The position numbers and the translations under genes are program-made. From Zobellia amurskyensis (GTDB lineage Bacteria; Bacteroidota; Bacteroidia; Flavobacteriales; Flavobacteriaceae), in assembly GCF_009725985.1 (NCBI RefSeq), contig NZ_RCNR01000019.1:20453-84452 (forward strand): 64,000 nt of DNA, given 5' to 3'. The notes under the pieces were generated by a model. That model worked only from the letters and a program-made list of their open reading frames with translations. It was not told the origin of the DNA and did not search any database. Of this stretch, positions 28,000 through 38,167 are shown piece by piece; the first letter of the stretch is position 1; each line of letters starts with the position of its first letter.

Positions 28000-29226
28000 A
28001 TGATATCCTTAGGGTATCGAAAAATACTTCAGATGAGAGTAAGGCTACATTTAATTTTATTTGTTTCGTTTTTAATGTTTTCATGTGCTTCCCAAAAAAA
28101 GGAAGTTGTCCAATTCTCTGCTGAGAAGGTGCTTGATGAAAATGCACAGAAAATTAAGGTTGTACAAGAAACTATAAAAAGTGAAAATCAGTTTCCTAGA
28201 AATATTCCAAAAGGGCAGACCAATTGGGAAATGGTAGGAGCACGAGATTGGTGTAGCGGTTTTTGGCCTGGTGTATTGTGGTACGCCTATGAGCAGTCCA
28301 ATGATTCTGGGTTAAAGGAAAGTGCAATGAAATCTACCGAGGCGTTAAGACAGATAGCTTATAGTCCTGCAGAAAATCATGATATTGGGTTTATGCTGTA
28401 TTGTAGTTATGGTAATGGGTACAGATTAACGGGCAATGAAGATTATAAAAAGGTATTGTTGGCCGCTGCAGATACGTTGGCCACTCTTTACAATCCTAAA
28501 GTGGGAAGTATTTTATCATGGCCTATTAAGAAAAGTGAATTTGATCATAATACTATAGTTGATAATATGATGAACTTAGAACTCCTTTTTTGGGCAGCTA
28601 AGAATGGAGGTAGTCAAGATCTATACGATTTATCTGAAAGTCATGCCCAGTTAACTATGGATTATTTAGTTAGAGAAGATGGCTCTATGTTTCACTTAGG
28701 TTCTTTTGATAGTGAAACAGGTGAGTTCCTAAAAGGAATGACTCACCAAGGGTATGCAGATGATTCTATGTGGGCCAGGGGGCAGACATGGGGTATGTAT
28801 GGTTTTGCCATTGCTTATAGGGAAACAAGCAACAAAGATTTCTTAAATACATCAATCAAACTATCTGATCACTTTTTAGAGCGTTTACCTAAAGATGGCA
28901 TTCCTTACTGGGATTTTGATGACCCCAAGATTCCGAATTCACCTAAAGATGCTTCTGCAGCTGCTGTGGCCGCTTGTGGCTTGTTGGAGCTTTCAGGACT
29001 TGTTGAAGATGTTAGTTTAAAACAAAAATATATTGATGCAGCTAAAGATTTATTAGAGAAATTATCCAGGGAACCTTATTATAGTGGAGATACAAATCAA
29101 TCTCTTCTGTTACATTCTACAGGACATCACCCTAATAACTCGGAAATAGATATGCCAATTGTTTATGCGGATTATTATTATATGGAAGCTTTATTACGAT
29201 TGAAAAAACTTGAAGCATCTAAATAA
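28000..29226 (+). CDS. GH88 unsaturated uronyl hydrolase, lipoprotein
   Basis: The enzyme (408 residues from this ATG; an ATG at 28033 gives a tidier lipoprotein signal, MRVRLHLILFVSFLMFSC) belongs to the unsaturated glucuronyl hydrolases. The two family aspartates are visible: Asp128 in HDIGFMLY and Asp188 in NTIVDNMMN, 60 residues apart, close to the 61-residue separation in the characterised Bacillus enzyme. GFWPGVLWYAYE and ARGQTWGMYGFAIAYRET are further family patterns. It hydrates the 4,5-double bond of the non-reducing unsaturated uronic acid left by a lyase and so releases 4-deoxy-5-keto-uronate, the substrate of KduI encoded about 24 kb downstream. It is the first gene of the plus-strand enzyme operon. 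Confidence 0.92.
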   Translation: MISLGYRKILQMRVRLHLILFVSFLMFSCASQKKEVVQFSAEKVLDENAQKIKVVQETIKSENQFPRNIPKGQTNWEMVGARDWCSGFWPGVLWYAYEQSNDSGLKESAMKSTEALRQIAYSPAENHDIGFMLYCSYGNGYRLTGNEDYKKVLLAAADTLATLYNPKVGSILSWPIKKSEFDHNTIVDNMMNLELLFWAAKNGGSQDLYDLSESHAQLTMDYLVREDGSMFHLGSFDSETGEFLKGMTHQGYADDSMWARGQTWGMYGFAIAYRETSNKDFLNTSIKLSDHFLERLPKDGIPYWDFDDPKIPNSPKDASAAAVAACGLLELSGLVEDVSLKQKYIDAAKDLLEKLSREPYYSGDTNQSLLLHSTGHHPNNSEIDMPIVYADYYYMEALLRLKKLEASK

Positions 29227-29350
29227 TTTTGATGTAAGGGTAATGGTTTTGCGTCACAAAGAATGTGGAGTAGAAGCACATATAGGTTTGCTATGCAAAG
29301 GATAGCTGCTACATGTATCGGGAGAAGTGGAATTGTAAAATAAGAACCGA

Positions 29351-30222
29351 ATGAAAAAATTTAAAATAAAATCTTACCGGTATTAATGTTTTTGGTGTTG
29401 GCTGCAGCAAGCGGTCAAGAAAGCAATGTGTCAATTCCATCTTTGCCAGATGAGATTATTTATAAAATTATTGATGGAGATACGCTAAAAATGCAAATGC
29501 TATATCCTGAAAACCTAAAACCAAAGAAGGAGTATCCTGCTATAGTATTCTTTTTTGGTGGCGGATGGAACGGCGGAACTACAAAGCAATTTGAGGACCA
29601 GGCAAAATACTTTGCTTCTAGGGGTATGGTTGGATTTTTGGTTGACTATCGTGTGAAATCTAGACACCAGACTACACCATTTGAAGCGGTAAGTGATGCA
29701 AAATCGGCTATTAGGTTTGTGAGGGGTAATGCAGCTAAATTTCAAATTGACCCTAATAAAATTGTAGCTTCAGGAGGTTCTGCTGGCGGACATTTGGCTG
29801 CCGCAGCGGCAACATTAGAAGGTTTAGATGAATCTACAGACGACCTTTCTGTAAGTGCAAAACCTAATGCCTTGGTGCTTTACAACCCGGTAATCGATAA
29901 TGGTCCTGACGGGTTCGAATACAAGCGGATGAACGGCCGTCATATGGAAATATCCCCAAAGCATAATATTAAAAAGGGAACTGCACCTACTATAATTTTT
30001 CTGGGTACAAAAGATGCATTAATACCGGTATCTACAATGGAAAAGTATAAAGCAAAAATGGAGGAAGTAGGAAGCAGGTGTGAGCTCTTTTTGTACGAAG
30101 ATCAAACCCATGGTTTTTTTAATAAACCCAGAAGTAACGGCGAGTTTTATGTTAAGACTACGAGGGAAGCTGATAAGTTTCTGCAATCGATAGGATACCT
30201 GAAAGGAAAGCCTACAATTTAA
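29351..30222 (+). CDS. Alpha/beta-hydrolase esterase, signal peptide apparently frameshifted
   Basis: The intact frame starts with ATG at 29386 and encodes 278 residues of an acetyl-esterase-like alpha/beta hydrolase: FFFGGGWNGG (oxyanion region, lacking the usual His-Gly-Gly), nucleophile Ser in ASGGSAGGHLAAA, Asp in LGTKDALIPV and His in DQTHGFFN. From 29386 the protein begins MFLVLAAASGQ, which is only the second half of a signal peptide. An ATG at 29351 reads MKKFKIK and then runs into a stop at 29384; one extra A in the run at 29368-29371 would join it as MKKFKIKILPVLMFLVLAAASGQ, a complete signal. A homopolymer sequencing error or a real deletion both fit. The likely role is removal of acyl groups from the glycan. 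It lies between GH88 and a sulfatase, 5 bp before the latter. Confidence 0.82.
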
Positions 30223-30227
30223 TTACT

Positions 30228-31706
30228 ATGGAAAAGAGACGTGTTGGAGCTATAAAAATACTGGTAACATTAATAGGATTTGGTGTTTTTTTTTCTTGTA
30301 AAACTACCAAAGAGGAGGTATTTGCTCAGAAATTGGAACAACCTAATATTATTGTTTTGTTAAGTGATGATTTAGGGTATGGCGACCTTTCTTCTTTTGG
30401 ACATCCTTTTATAGAAACACCTAATTTAGATGCATTGGCGGAGTCGGGTATAAAACTGACTAGCTTTTATTCGGCCGCACCCGTTTGCTCACCTTCCAGA
30501 ATAGGTCTTTTAACAGGAAGAAGCCCTAATAGGGCCGGACTGTACGATTTTATAGTAGGTGGAAATACGCAAAGAGAAGACCTAAAGGATTTAGTGCATT
30601 TGCGTGCCGAAGAGGAAACTATTCCAGGGTTGCTCAAAGAGGTGGGGTATAGTACTTGTCTAGTGGGCAAATGGCACGGAAGTTCGTTGTTCAATTCGGA
30701 AAAACAACCGCAACCTGATCATTTCGGTTTTGAACATTGGTTTGCTACTCATAACAATGCCTCGCCAACACATGAAAATCCCAAGAATTTTGTTCGTAAT
30801 GGTTCTAAAGTAGGACAGTTGGAAGGTTTTAGTAGCCAACTAATTGTAGATGAAGCCATAGATTGGCTTGATAAAAAAGAAGGGGAAAACCCTTTCTTTC
30901 TTGAAGTGGCATTTCATGAACCACATGAGCCCATAGCCTCGCCGGAAAATTTGGTTAATAAGTACCTGGAGTTCACGGATATTAAGGAAGAAGCCGAGTT
31001 TTTTGCCAATGTTGAAAATGTTGATATAGCTGTTGGACGTTTGCTAGCTTACTTAAAGGAAAAGGGATTAGATTCAAATACATTAGTCGTTTTTACTTCA
31101 GATAATGGACCTGAAACTTTGAACAGATATTCCAAGGCAAAACGCTCTTTTGGCTCTCCTGGCGATTTAAAAGGTATGAAATTATGGACCACCGAAGCGG
31201 GTTTTAGAGTTCCTTGTATTATTAATTGGTTGGGTAAGGACACGTTTAATGGAACTACGGATGCGGTTATATCAGCCTTAGATTTTTTACCCACTTTTTC
31301 TGAATTGGCAGGAGCTGGGTTACCTAAAAAGAAATTAGACGGTCAGTCCTTTGCTTCATTTTTAAAAACGGGAAATATACAACGTGAGAAACCATTAGTG
31401 TGGAGTTTTTATAATGCGCTTAACGAACGTGTGGTAGCTATGCGTAGTGACGATTGGAAGATAATGGCCCAACTTAAAACAAAGGAGGGATACTTACCAA
31501 AAATCCTGAATGTCCATAGCGGAAATGAGGCTTTGGTGAAAAATGCGGAGCTCTCAGATTTTGTACTGTATAATTTAAAGAAAGATGTTCAGGAAAGTCA
31601 AGATGTGTCAAAAAAACATCCTGAGGTTTTTGAACAGATGAAAATTCAGTTGAGCCAAGAGTACCAGGAGCTATTGAATGATAGCCATATTTGGGCTCGT
31701 AATTAA
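30228..31706 (+). CDS. S1-family sulfatase, lipoprotein
   Basis: The 492-residue enzyme has a lipoprotein signal with Cys24 (VFFSCKTT). It continues with the SDDLGYGD metal site (about 46-53) and the formylglycine signature C87-S-P-S-R followed by IGLLTGR. FTSDNGPET and the GMKLWTTEAGFRVPCIINW segment resemble arylsulfatase-A-like and exo-acting glycan sulfatases. GKWHG replaces the more common GKWHL, a minor difference. It starts 5 bp after the esterase gene, so translation of the two is probably coupled, and is followed by GH97 after 52 bp. Confidence 0.93.
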   Translation: MEKRRVGAIKILVTLIGFGVFFSCKTTKEEVFAQKLEQPNIIVLLSDDLGYGDLSSFGHPFIETPNLDALAESGIKLTSFYSAAPVCSPSRIGLLTGRSPNRAGLYDFIVGGNTQREDLKDLVHLRAEEETIPGLLKEVGYSTCLVGKWHGSSLFNSEKQPQPDHFGFEHWFATHNNASPTHENPKNFVRNGSKVGQLEGFSSQLIVDEAIDWLDKKEGENPFFLEVAFHEPHEPIASPENLVNKYLEFTDIKEEAEFFANVENVDIAVGRLLAYLKEKGLDSNTLVVFTSDNGPETLNRYSKAKRSFGSPGDLKGMKLWTTEAGFRVPCIINWLGKDTFNGTTDAVISALDFLPTFSELAGAGLPKKKLDGQSFASFLKTGNIQREKPLVWSFYNALNERVVAMRSDDWKIMAQLKTKEGYLPKILNVHSGNEALVKNAELSDFVLYNLKKDVQESQDVSKKHPEVFEQMKIQLSQEYQELLNDSHIWARN

Positions 31707-31758
31707 GAATACTGTAGAAGGGTTTCAGATTAAACTCATGAAATAATTAATTACTAAA

Positions 31759-33750
31759 ATGATTAAGATTATACATTTTCTAAAATATAAGATTCAGATT
31801 CTTGTAGTCTTAGTGTCATTTTACTCGTGTACTTCATCTGAGAAAACAGAACTAAAATCGCCTGACGGGACTAAAGAAATAAGGATTTTAACTGAAAATG
31901 ACCAAATAGAGTTTGCTGTTTTTTACAATGGAAACTCAGTCTTATTACCATCAACCTTAGAAATTATATCAGAGCAGTTGCCTTTTAGCGGCTCTTTGTC
32001 AGTATTGAATACAGAACACACTTCCGAATCAAACACGTGGCATTCGGATTTTCTTGATAATAGCAGTTTTCATGACAACTATAACCAGCTCAAGGTTCTA
32101 TTGGATAAGGGTGGTAATCAGATAAACTTAATAGTTAGGGCTTATAATGAAGGTATTGCTTTGGCTTACGAAATACCCGAGCAAGGCGGAATTACCGAAA
32201 TTGATTTGGACGAAAAAATCAATTATAATTTTAAAGAGGATTATAAATTATGGTCAACACCCAAAAGGGAGAAGGGTGTTTTAACGGCACAAGGAGCATA
32301 TAGAAAGATTCCGATATCTCAATTGCAAAAAGGATGCGAACGCCCATTGGTTATAGAAATGGGAGACAGTTTAATGATTGCCTTGGCCGAAGCAAAGTTG
32401 GTAGATTTTGCTCGTCTTAGCTTTGATAAAGGTTCAAGTTCAGAATTTAGTATTGTTTCTTCATTAGACAGTAAGATGGGAGAACAACAGCAGGATACCA
32501 TTACCGGTGCGGTAATCTCCGAACAGCTTGAAGGTAAGATGAAAGTTCATAAAAAATTACCATTTCAATCGCCATGGCGTGTAGTAATGATGGCAGAAAA
32601 CGAAGGGCAATTATTAACCAATAATTCCATCATTCAAAATTTGAACGATGCTTCTGAAATAAAAGATGAATCTTGGATCAAACCGGGAAAGGTAATCAGA
32701 GAAGCAACATTGACCACAGAAGGTGGTTTTGTCACGGTAGACTTTGCAGCAAAACACAATATGCAATATGTGTTGTTTGATGCTGGTTGGTACGGCAATG
32801 AAATGTATGACTCATCAGATGCCACTACCATAACGGTAGACCCTAATCGTTCAAAAGGGCCATTGGACTTAAAGGCCGTGATTGATTATGGAAAAACTAA
32901 AAACATAGGCATTATCTTATATGTCAATAGACGTGCTCTCGAAAAACAATTAGATGAAGTTCTAGAACTTTTCCAATCATGGGGAGTGGCAGGTATTAAA
33001 TTCGGATTTGTTAGAGTAGGAGACCAAGATGCAACGGCATGGCTGCACGAGGCAATAAAAAAAGCAGCAAGTTATAAATTGGTAGTTGATGTGCATGATG
33101 AGTATCGCCCAACAGGTTTCTCAAGAACCTACCCTAATTTTTTAACGCAAGAAGGTATTGCCGGAGATGAAACTACGGTAACCAATCAGCATACTCTAAT
33201 AACTATGTTCACAAGAATGCTGGCCGGTGCGGCAGATAATACGGTTTGCTATTATAATTCTAGGGTAGATGTAATGGGGTCACATGCTTCTCAACTAGCA
33301 AAAACTGTCTGTATTTTTAGTCCGTTACAATTTCTGTATTGGTATGATAAACCTTTGGATTCTCCGGAAAAGAATGATGGTCTTTGGGGAGATACAAGAC
33401 ATATAGGAAACGAACCGGAACTGGATTTTTTTGATGCTGTACCTACCACATGGGACGAAACCAAGGTGTTAGAAGCACAAATTGGAGGAATAGGAGTGAT
33501 TGCTCGTAGAAAGGGGAGCGATTGGTTTATTGGAGGTATCAATGGAAATCAAGGAAGAACCGTTGAACTTGATTTTTCTTTTTTAGATAAAACCACCGCT
33601 TATAAGGCAAAATTGTATACCGATGATAAAGCGGTGCAAACGCGAACTCACGTTAAGATCGAGGAAAAAGAATTGGATTCGAATAGTTTAATTAAATTGA
33701 ACATTGAAAGAAATAACGGATTCGCTATGCGTATTCAAAAAATCAATTAA
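31759..33750 (+). CDS. GH97-family glycoside hydrolase, atypical active site
   Basis: The 663-residue lipoprotein (YSCTSS near residue 24) shows a GH97 N-terminal beta-sandwich (LKSPDGTKEIRI and FYNGNSVLLP) and a catalytic barrel with MQYVLFDAGWYG, WGVAGIKFGFVRVGDQ, VDVHDEYRPTGFSRTYPNFL and TQEGIAGDE. Characterised retaining members have KxDF with a nucleophilic Asp at the position of Gly416 here, while inverting SusB-type members have an extra Glu in a HHETS-like segment that is also not evident (YVNRRALEK). The hydrolase may therefore use other carboxylates, such as the Glu in TQEG, or be altered in specificity. Known family activities are alpha-glucosidase and alpha-galactosidase, but neither can be assigned safely here. 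Confidence 0.85.
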   Translation: MIKIIHFLKYKIQILVVLVSFYSCTSSEKTELKSPDGTKEIRILTENDQIEFAVFYNGNSVLLPSTLEIISEQLPFSGSLSVLNTEHTSESNTWHSDFLDNSSFHDNYNQLKVLLDKGGNQINLIVRAYNEGIALAYEIPEQGGITEIDLDEKINYNFKEDYKLWSTPKREKGVLTAQGAYRKIPISQLQKGCERPLVIEMGDSLMIALAEAKLVDFARLSFDKGSSSEFSIVSSLDSKMGEQQQDTITGAVISEQLEGKMKVHKKLPFQSPWRVVMMAENEGQLLTNNSIIQNLNDASEIKDESWIKPGKVIREATLTTEGGFVTVDFAAKHNMQYVLFDAGWYGNEMYDSSDATTITVDPNRSKGPLDLKAVIDYGKTKNIGIILYVNRRALEKQLDEVLELFQSWGVAGIKFGFVRVGDQDATAWLHEAIKKAASYKLVVDVHDEYRPTGFSRTYPNFLTQEGIAGDETTVTNQHTLITMFTRMLAGAADNTVCYYNSRVDVMGSHASQLAKTVCIFSPLQFLYWYDKPLDSPEKNDGLWGDTRHIGNEPELDFFDAVPTTWDETKVLEAQIGGIGVIARRKGSDWFIGGINGNQGRTVELDFSFLDKTTAYKAKLYTDDKAVQTRTHVKIEEKELDSNSLIKLNIERNNGFAMRIQKIN

Positions 33751-33767
33751 TTACAAATCAGCCATAT

Positions 33768-35288
33768 ATGAAAAGGAGAATTCTTGTCTTTGTTATTACC
33801 ATGTTGCTACTGTCCCCAAACCCTAGTTTCGGATTTCAGCAACCTCAAAAAATTAAAAAGACCAACCTAAATTTAAAGAAGGTTAAGGGGCAAAAGAAGC
33901 GGAATGTAATTTTCATCTTAACAGACGATCACCGTTATGATTTTATGGGCTTTACAGGTAAGGTGCCGTGGCTAAAGACTCCTAATATGGATAAGATGGC
34001 AGCAGAAGGTGCCCACATGAAAAATGCCTTTGTAACTACGTCTTTGTGTTCGCCAAGTAGAGCTAGTATTCTAACGGGAGAATATTCGCATGTGCATACC
34101 ATAGTAGATAATGTAGCTCCAAACCCTGGGAATCTAACGTTCTTTCCGGAGTACCTTCAGAAAGCAGGATATCAAACTTCCTTTTTTGGAAAATGGCATA
34201 TGGGAGACCATAATGATAAGCCAAGACCGGGCTTTGACCACTGGGAAAGTTTTGCGGGTCAAGGAGATTACTATGCTCCTAATCTTAACATCAACGGAAA
34301 AAATACGCAATACGATAAAGAGACTTACGTAACAGATTTGTTGACGGAGCACGCAGTGGATTGGTTAGATAATAGAGATGCTGAGAAACCATTTTTTATG
34401 TACCTCTCTCATAAGGCAGTTCACGCCATGTTTAAACCGGCCAAGCGTCATGAGGGTATGTATGCGGGTAAAAAAATAGTGAAACCGGACTCGTATACGC
34501 AAACTATTGGTAGTGCTTACAAAAAGTTGAATTGGCCAGAATGGGTTAAAAAACAACGAGATAGCTGGCATGGTGTAGATTACATGTATCACGGAAAGGC
34601 AGAAGGCACTTTTGATGATTTGGTACAGCGCTATTGCGAAACTTTAATGGGTGTTGATGAAAGTGTAGGCACCGTTATGGAATGGTTGAAGGCTAATGGT
34701 CTTGATGAGTCTACCATGGTTATTTATATGGGTGATAATGGATTTAGTTGGGGTGAGCATGGCTTGATAGACAAACGCCATTTTTACGAAGAATCGGTTA
34801 AAGTACCTATGTTGGTACGTTGTCCAGAGATTTTTGAAGGAGGACAGACTATAGAAAGAATGGTGCAAAATGTAGATATAGCCCCTACTATTTTAGAGTG
34901 TGCCGGACTGGAAAAACCTGATTATATGCCAGGTAAATCATTTGTTCAATTGCTTAAGGGTGATGAGAATAACTGGCGCGATAAGATATTCTATGAGTAT
35001 TATTTTGAATATGATTTTCCAATGACACCAACCGTTTTCGGTGTACGAACTGATAAATATAAATACATACGCTACAATGGTATTTGGGATACGAACGAGC
35101 TTTATGATATAGAGAACGATCCTAATGAAATTGTCAACCTTATTGACAAACCAGAATTACAACCCATGATAAAGGATTTTGCCAATAGCCTTTATGATTG
35201 GTTAGAGAATAGCGATGGCATGCAGATACCTTTAAAAAGGAATGTATATCACAGAATAGGGGATTACGAACACCCTAACCAATATTAG
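33768..35288 (+). CDS. S1-family sulfatase, secreted
   Basis: The 506-residue enzyme has a cleavable signal peptide (about 1-23) and not a lipobox. LTDDHRYDF gives the first metal ligands, and the formylglycine signature is C94-S-P-S-R followed by ASILTGEYSH. GKWHMGDHN, the MGDNGFSWGEHGLIDKRHFYEES segment and LYDIENDPNEIVN complete the S1 pattern. This is the variant with HGxxDKRxFYEES, seen also in the sulfatase at 16134, so the two may belong to related subfamilies with related substrates. It lies 18 bp after GH97 in the enzyme operon. Confidence 0.94.
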   Translation: MKRRILVFVITMLLLSPNPSFGFQQPQKIKKTNLNLKKVKGQKKRNVIFILTDDHRYDFMGFTGKVPWLKTPNMDKMAAEGAHMKNAFVTTSLCSPSRASILTGEYSHVHTIVDNVAPNPGNLTFFPEYLQKAGYQTSFFGKWHMGDHNDKPRPGFDHWESFAGQGDYYAPNLNINGKNTQYDKETYVTDLLTEHAVDWLDNRDAEKPFFMYLSHKAVHAMFKPAKRHEGMYAGKKIVKPDSYTQTIGSAYKKLNWPEWVKKQRDSWHGVDYMYHGKAEGTFDDLVQRYCETLMGVDESVGTVMEWLKANGLDESTMVIYMGDNGFSWGEHGLIDKRHFYEESVKVPMLVRCPEIFEGGQTIERMVQNVDIAPTILECAGLEKPDYMPGKSFVQLLKGDENNWRDKIFYEYYFEYDFPMTPTVFGVRTDKYKYIRYNGIWDTNELYDIENDPNEIVNLIDKPELQPMIKDFANSLYDWLENSDGMQIPLKRNVYHRIGDYEHPNQY

Positions 35289-35335
35289 AATATAAAAGAC
35301 CTTGAAGTAACTGATTGATACGGTATAGAACACCC

Positions 35336-38152
35336 ATGAATTTTAGAAAGATGATGAAGAAAATGAAAAGGAAAGAAGTATGGATTTCGGCATGTATTTT
35401 ATTTGTATCAATCATTGTTACGGGGCAAACAACAGAACACCCAAGAATTTACGTCACCGATCAAGAAAAAGAAGCCTTTGTAGAATCGGTAGAGAACGTT
35501 GAATGGAAAAAGGAACTTGTAGATAAAAAGAGGAAGCGTTTAGAAAAGTATATGACGTACTGGGAGAATGACCCGGAATGGTTGGTTTCAAGGCTTCAAA
35601 TGAACTGGAACACCAAGCATACTAAAGTTTTTCTAAAGGGAGGAGATTTTTCGCATTCGGAAGGAAAGGCTCCTGTTGCTACAGTTAGATATTCTGGTAC
35701 AAGAGACTGGGCAACGGATTATGAGCGCCCAAAGTTAGAAGATGTACAACTTTATTTTGATGATTCTCGTGGTCTGTATTTAAAGCACAAGGAAACCGGG
35801 AAAATGGAATGGGTACATCCTTCTAAATCCGGTTTTGCAATCGATAAGATCAACGAGCAGATAATGGAATTGGTTTCAGATGCTGCTTTTCTATATTGGC
35901 TTACCGGTGAACAGAAGTATGCAGATTTTGCGGCTCCCGTTTTCTTTACCTACATGGAGGGAATGTATTACAGAGATGCTCCTATTGATCTAGAAAAATC
36001 CGAACAGGCCAACATATCCGGCCTTGCTACTTTTGAAGTTATTCATGAAGGTATTGTGGTTTCATTGGTTACTACCTATGATTTTCTATTCAACTATTTT
36101 AAGACGAATAATAAAAAGCTAGACACATCGGTAGCCGTGCTTCAGAAATGGGGAGACCAGATAATCAATAAGGGGATTCCTGATAATAATTGGAACTTAT
36201 TCCAAGCTAGGTTTCTTACCTATATTGGTTTGGTTTTAGAGGGAAATCAAAATTATAAGAACGGGAAAGGACAGGAGTATTTTTTAGATCACACCTTCAA
36301 TATTTCTACGGATAGGCAAATAGCTATTAAAGAGAGTTTATTGGTTTATGACCAGGAAAATGCCATGTGGCCTGAGTGTGCGTCGTATTCCGTACATGTC
36401 ATCACTACCTTTTTACGAATTTTCACTTTGTTGGATCATGCTACGAATGCCAATGAATTTGCTAATTATCCTATGGTAGAAAAAGCAGCTTTAGCCTCTT
36501 TTCAGTATTTGTTTCCAAGTGGTTATATGGTTGGTTTTGGAGATTCACATCATAAAATGTTGCCGCCTGAAAATTTTGAGCTTTTAGTTTCAAACTATAA
36601 AAAGTACGGTCAGGAGGATAAAGAAAAATTGATATCAGGGCTTTTGTCCCAAATGGTAAATGATGGTTCGTACGACCGAAAAGCAAAAGATTTCTTTGAG
36701 TTGTTTTTCTATACAGATAATTTGATTGATAGTAATTCTGAAGATATAAATACAGACAAGCTCATATCTCCAACTTTTTATGCGCCTAACGTTAGTATGG
36801 TTAACCAACGTATGGGAGATGCGGAAAATGCTGTAATGGCATCCACAGTGGGGTCTTTTGGCAATCACGCTCATGCCAATGGTATTTCATTGGAGTTGTA
36901 TGCAAATAATTATGTTTTGGGCACTGATATGGGACGTGGCTCTAGTTACTGGCATCCAGATCATAGGGAGTTCTATTCACGGTTTCCGGCACATAATACG
37001 GTAGTCGTAGACGGTAAATCTGATTATGCGGCAATGCGGACTTATTTTCCATTTAAGCTAGAAAATGTATTTCCTAAATCTGGGGAAAGACCTTCTTTTG
37101 ATAAGGTAACCTTCTCTAAGGTATCCTTTGTTGAGCCCAAGACGGTTTCAGAACAGCAGCGTTTTACGGCAATAATCGCTTCCAACACTAAAAAACCGTA
37201 TGTTATTGATGTATTTCGCTCTAAAAAGCAAAAAGAAGGAAAGCAGAAGCACGAATATATCTACCATAACCTAGGACAATCGTTAGATGTTTTTGATGCA
37301 AAAAAGAATCTTTTAAATACGGTTCCAACAGATGATTTATCTTCTCAAAAGGGAGATTTAAAAGGCTATGATTATTTTATGGATAAAAGTAAAGTGGTCA
37401 ATTCTGGTGATATTCAGGCCATTTTTACGCTAAAAAGTAGTGAAAGTCCTGACAATTTCATGAAAATGTGGGTAAAAGGAAGCGAAAACCAAACCTTGTA
37501 TAAAGTCAATTCGCCAAAATCTAATGCCCTTAGTGAGGGTTCCGCTCCTAAAGAGGTTCTTGAAAAGCCCATACCTACATTAATTTTAAAAAGAGACGAA
37601 GCAGCTTGGAAGAATCCGTTCGCGGTAATTTTCAATCCGTTTATAGAAGGGGAAACCAACCCCATAGCAAATGTGTCTTTTTCATCTTTAAAAGAGTATC
37701 CCAATACGCAGATTATAGATGTATTGTTAAATGATAAAACCACCTTGGATCGGACGGTTTTAAATGCCTCGGAAAGTGATATTGCAGCCAAAGAAGGTTT
37801 CTATCAAAAAGGATTGTTGTCCATATTACGATTGACAAATAACGAGGCCGATATCGAATTCATGTTTTTATCCGGAATGGAGAAATTTGAATCGCACGGG
37901 TGGGACATTGTTTCATCGGGTAAACCATTTTCGTTTTCGATTGAAAAAACTACGAATGGGTATGCGGTAAGTAATGACAATCCTATAACCATCAATATGC
38001 CTCTACCAAAGGAGGGAAGCCAACCTGAAATACAACTGTTCGAGGATGGGGAACTCGTAGCGGGCAGAAAGGGAACAACTAACAGGAACAACTCAGGTCA
38101 AGTCGTGTTTAAGCTTTCCAAAGGGTATGACAAGATTTTGATTACCTATTAA
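35336..38152 (+). CDS. Heparinase II/III-like protein, candidate polysaccharide lyase
   Basis: I start at the ATG at 35336 since the frame upstream offers only TTG. The roughly 938-residue protein has an export signal (VWISACILFVSIIVTGQ), an (alpha/alpha) toroid (VSDAAFLYWLTGEQKYADFA, then NWNLFQARFLTYIGL and MWPECASYSVHVITTF with candidate Tyr/His) and the heparinase II/III beta-sandwich with FGNHAHANGISLELY (His511 and His513) and FPAHNTVVVDGKSDY. Family members cleave uronic-acid-containing polymers by beta-elimination, leaving the unsaturated end that GH88 acts on. A dehydratase role, reported for a structurally related protein of an ulvan locus, is an alternative. I cannot place it in a CAZy family by eye. 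It stands between a sulfatase and the beta-helix gene. Confidence 0.82.
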   Translation: MNFRKMMKKMKRKEVWISACILFVSIIVTGQTTEHPRIYVTDQEKEAFVESVENVEWKKELVDKKRKRLEKYMTYWENDPEWLVSRLQMNWNTKHTKVFLKGGDFSHSEGKAPVATVRYSGTRDWATDYERPKLEDVQLYFDDSRGLYLKHKETGKMEWVHPSKSGFAIDKINEQIMELVSDAAFLYWLTGEQKYADFAAPVFFTYMEGMYYRDAPIDLEKSEQANISGLATFEVIHEGIVVSLVTTYDFLFNYFKTNNKKLDTSVAVLQKWGDQIINKGIPDNNWNLFQARFLTYIGLVLEGNQNYKNGKGQEYFLDHTFNISTDRQIAIKESLLVYDQENAMWPECASYSVHVITTFLRIFTLLDHATNANEFANYPMVEKAALASFQYLFPSGYMVGFGDSHHKMLPPENFELLVSNYKKYGQEDKEKLISGLLSQMVNDGSYDRKAKDFFELFFYTDNLIDSNSEDINTDKLISPTFYAPNVSMVNQRMGDAENAVMASTVGSFGNHAHANGISLELYANNYVLGTDMGRGSSYWHPDHREFYSRFPAHNTVVVDGKSDYAAMRTYFPFKLENVFPKSGERPSFDKVTFSKVSFVEPKTVSEQQRFTAIIASNTKKPYVIDVFRSKKQKEGKQKHEYIYHNLGQSLDVFDAKKNLLNTVPTDDLSSQKGDLKGYDYFMDKSKVVNSGDIQAIFTLKSSESPDNFMKMWVKGSENQTLYKVNSPKSNALSEGSAPKEVLEKPIPTLILKRDEAAWKNPFAVIFNPFIEGETNPIANVSFSSLKEYPNTQIIDVLLNDKTTLDRTVLNASESDIAAKEGFYQKGLLSILRLTNNEADIEFMFLSGMEKFESHGWDIVSSGKPFSFSIEKTTNGYAVSNDNPITINMPLPKEGSQPEIQLFEDGELVAGRKGTTNRNNSGQVVFKLSKGYDKILITY

Positions 38153-38167
38153 ATAGATCGAAAAAAA

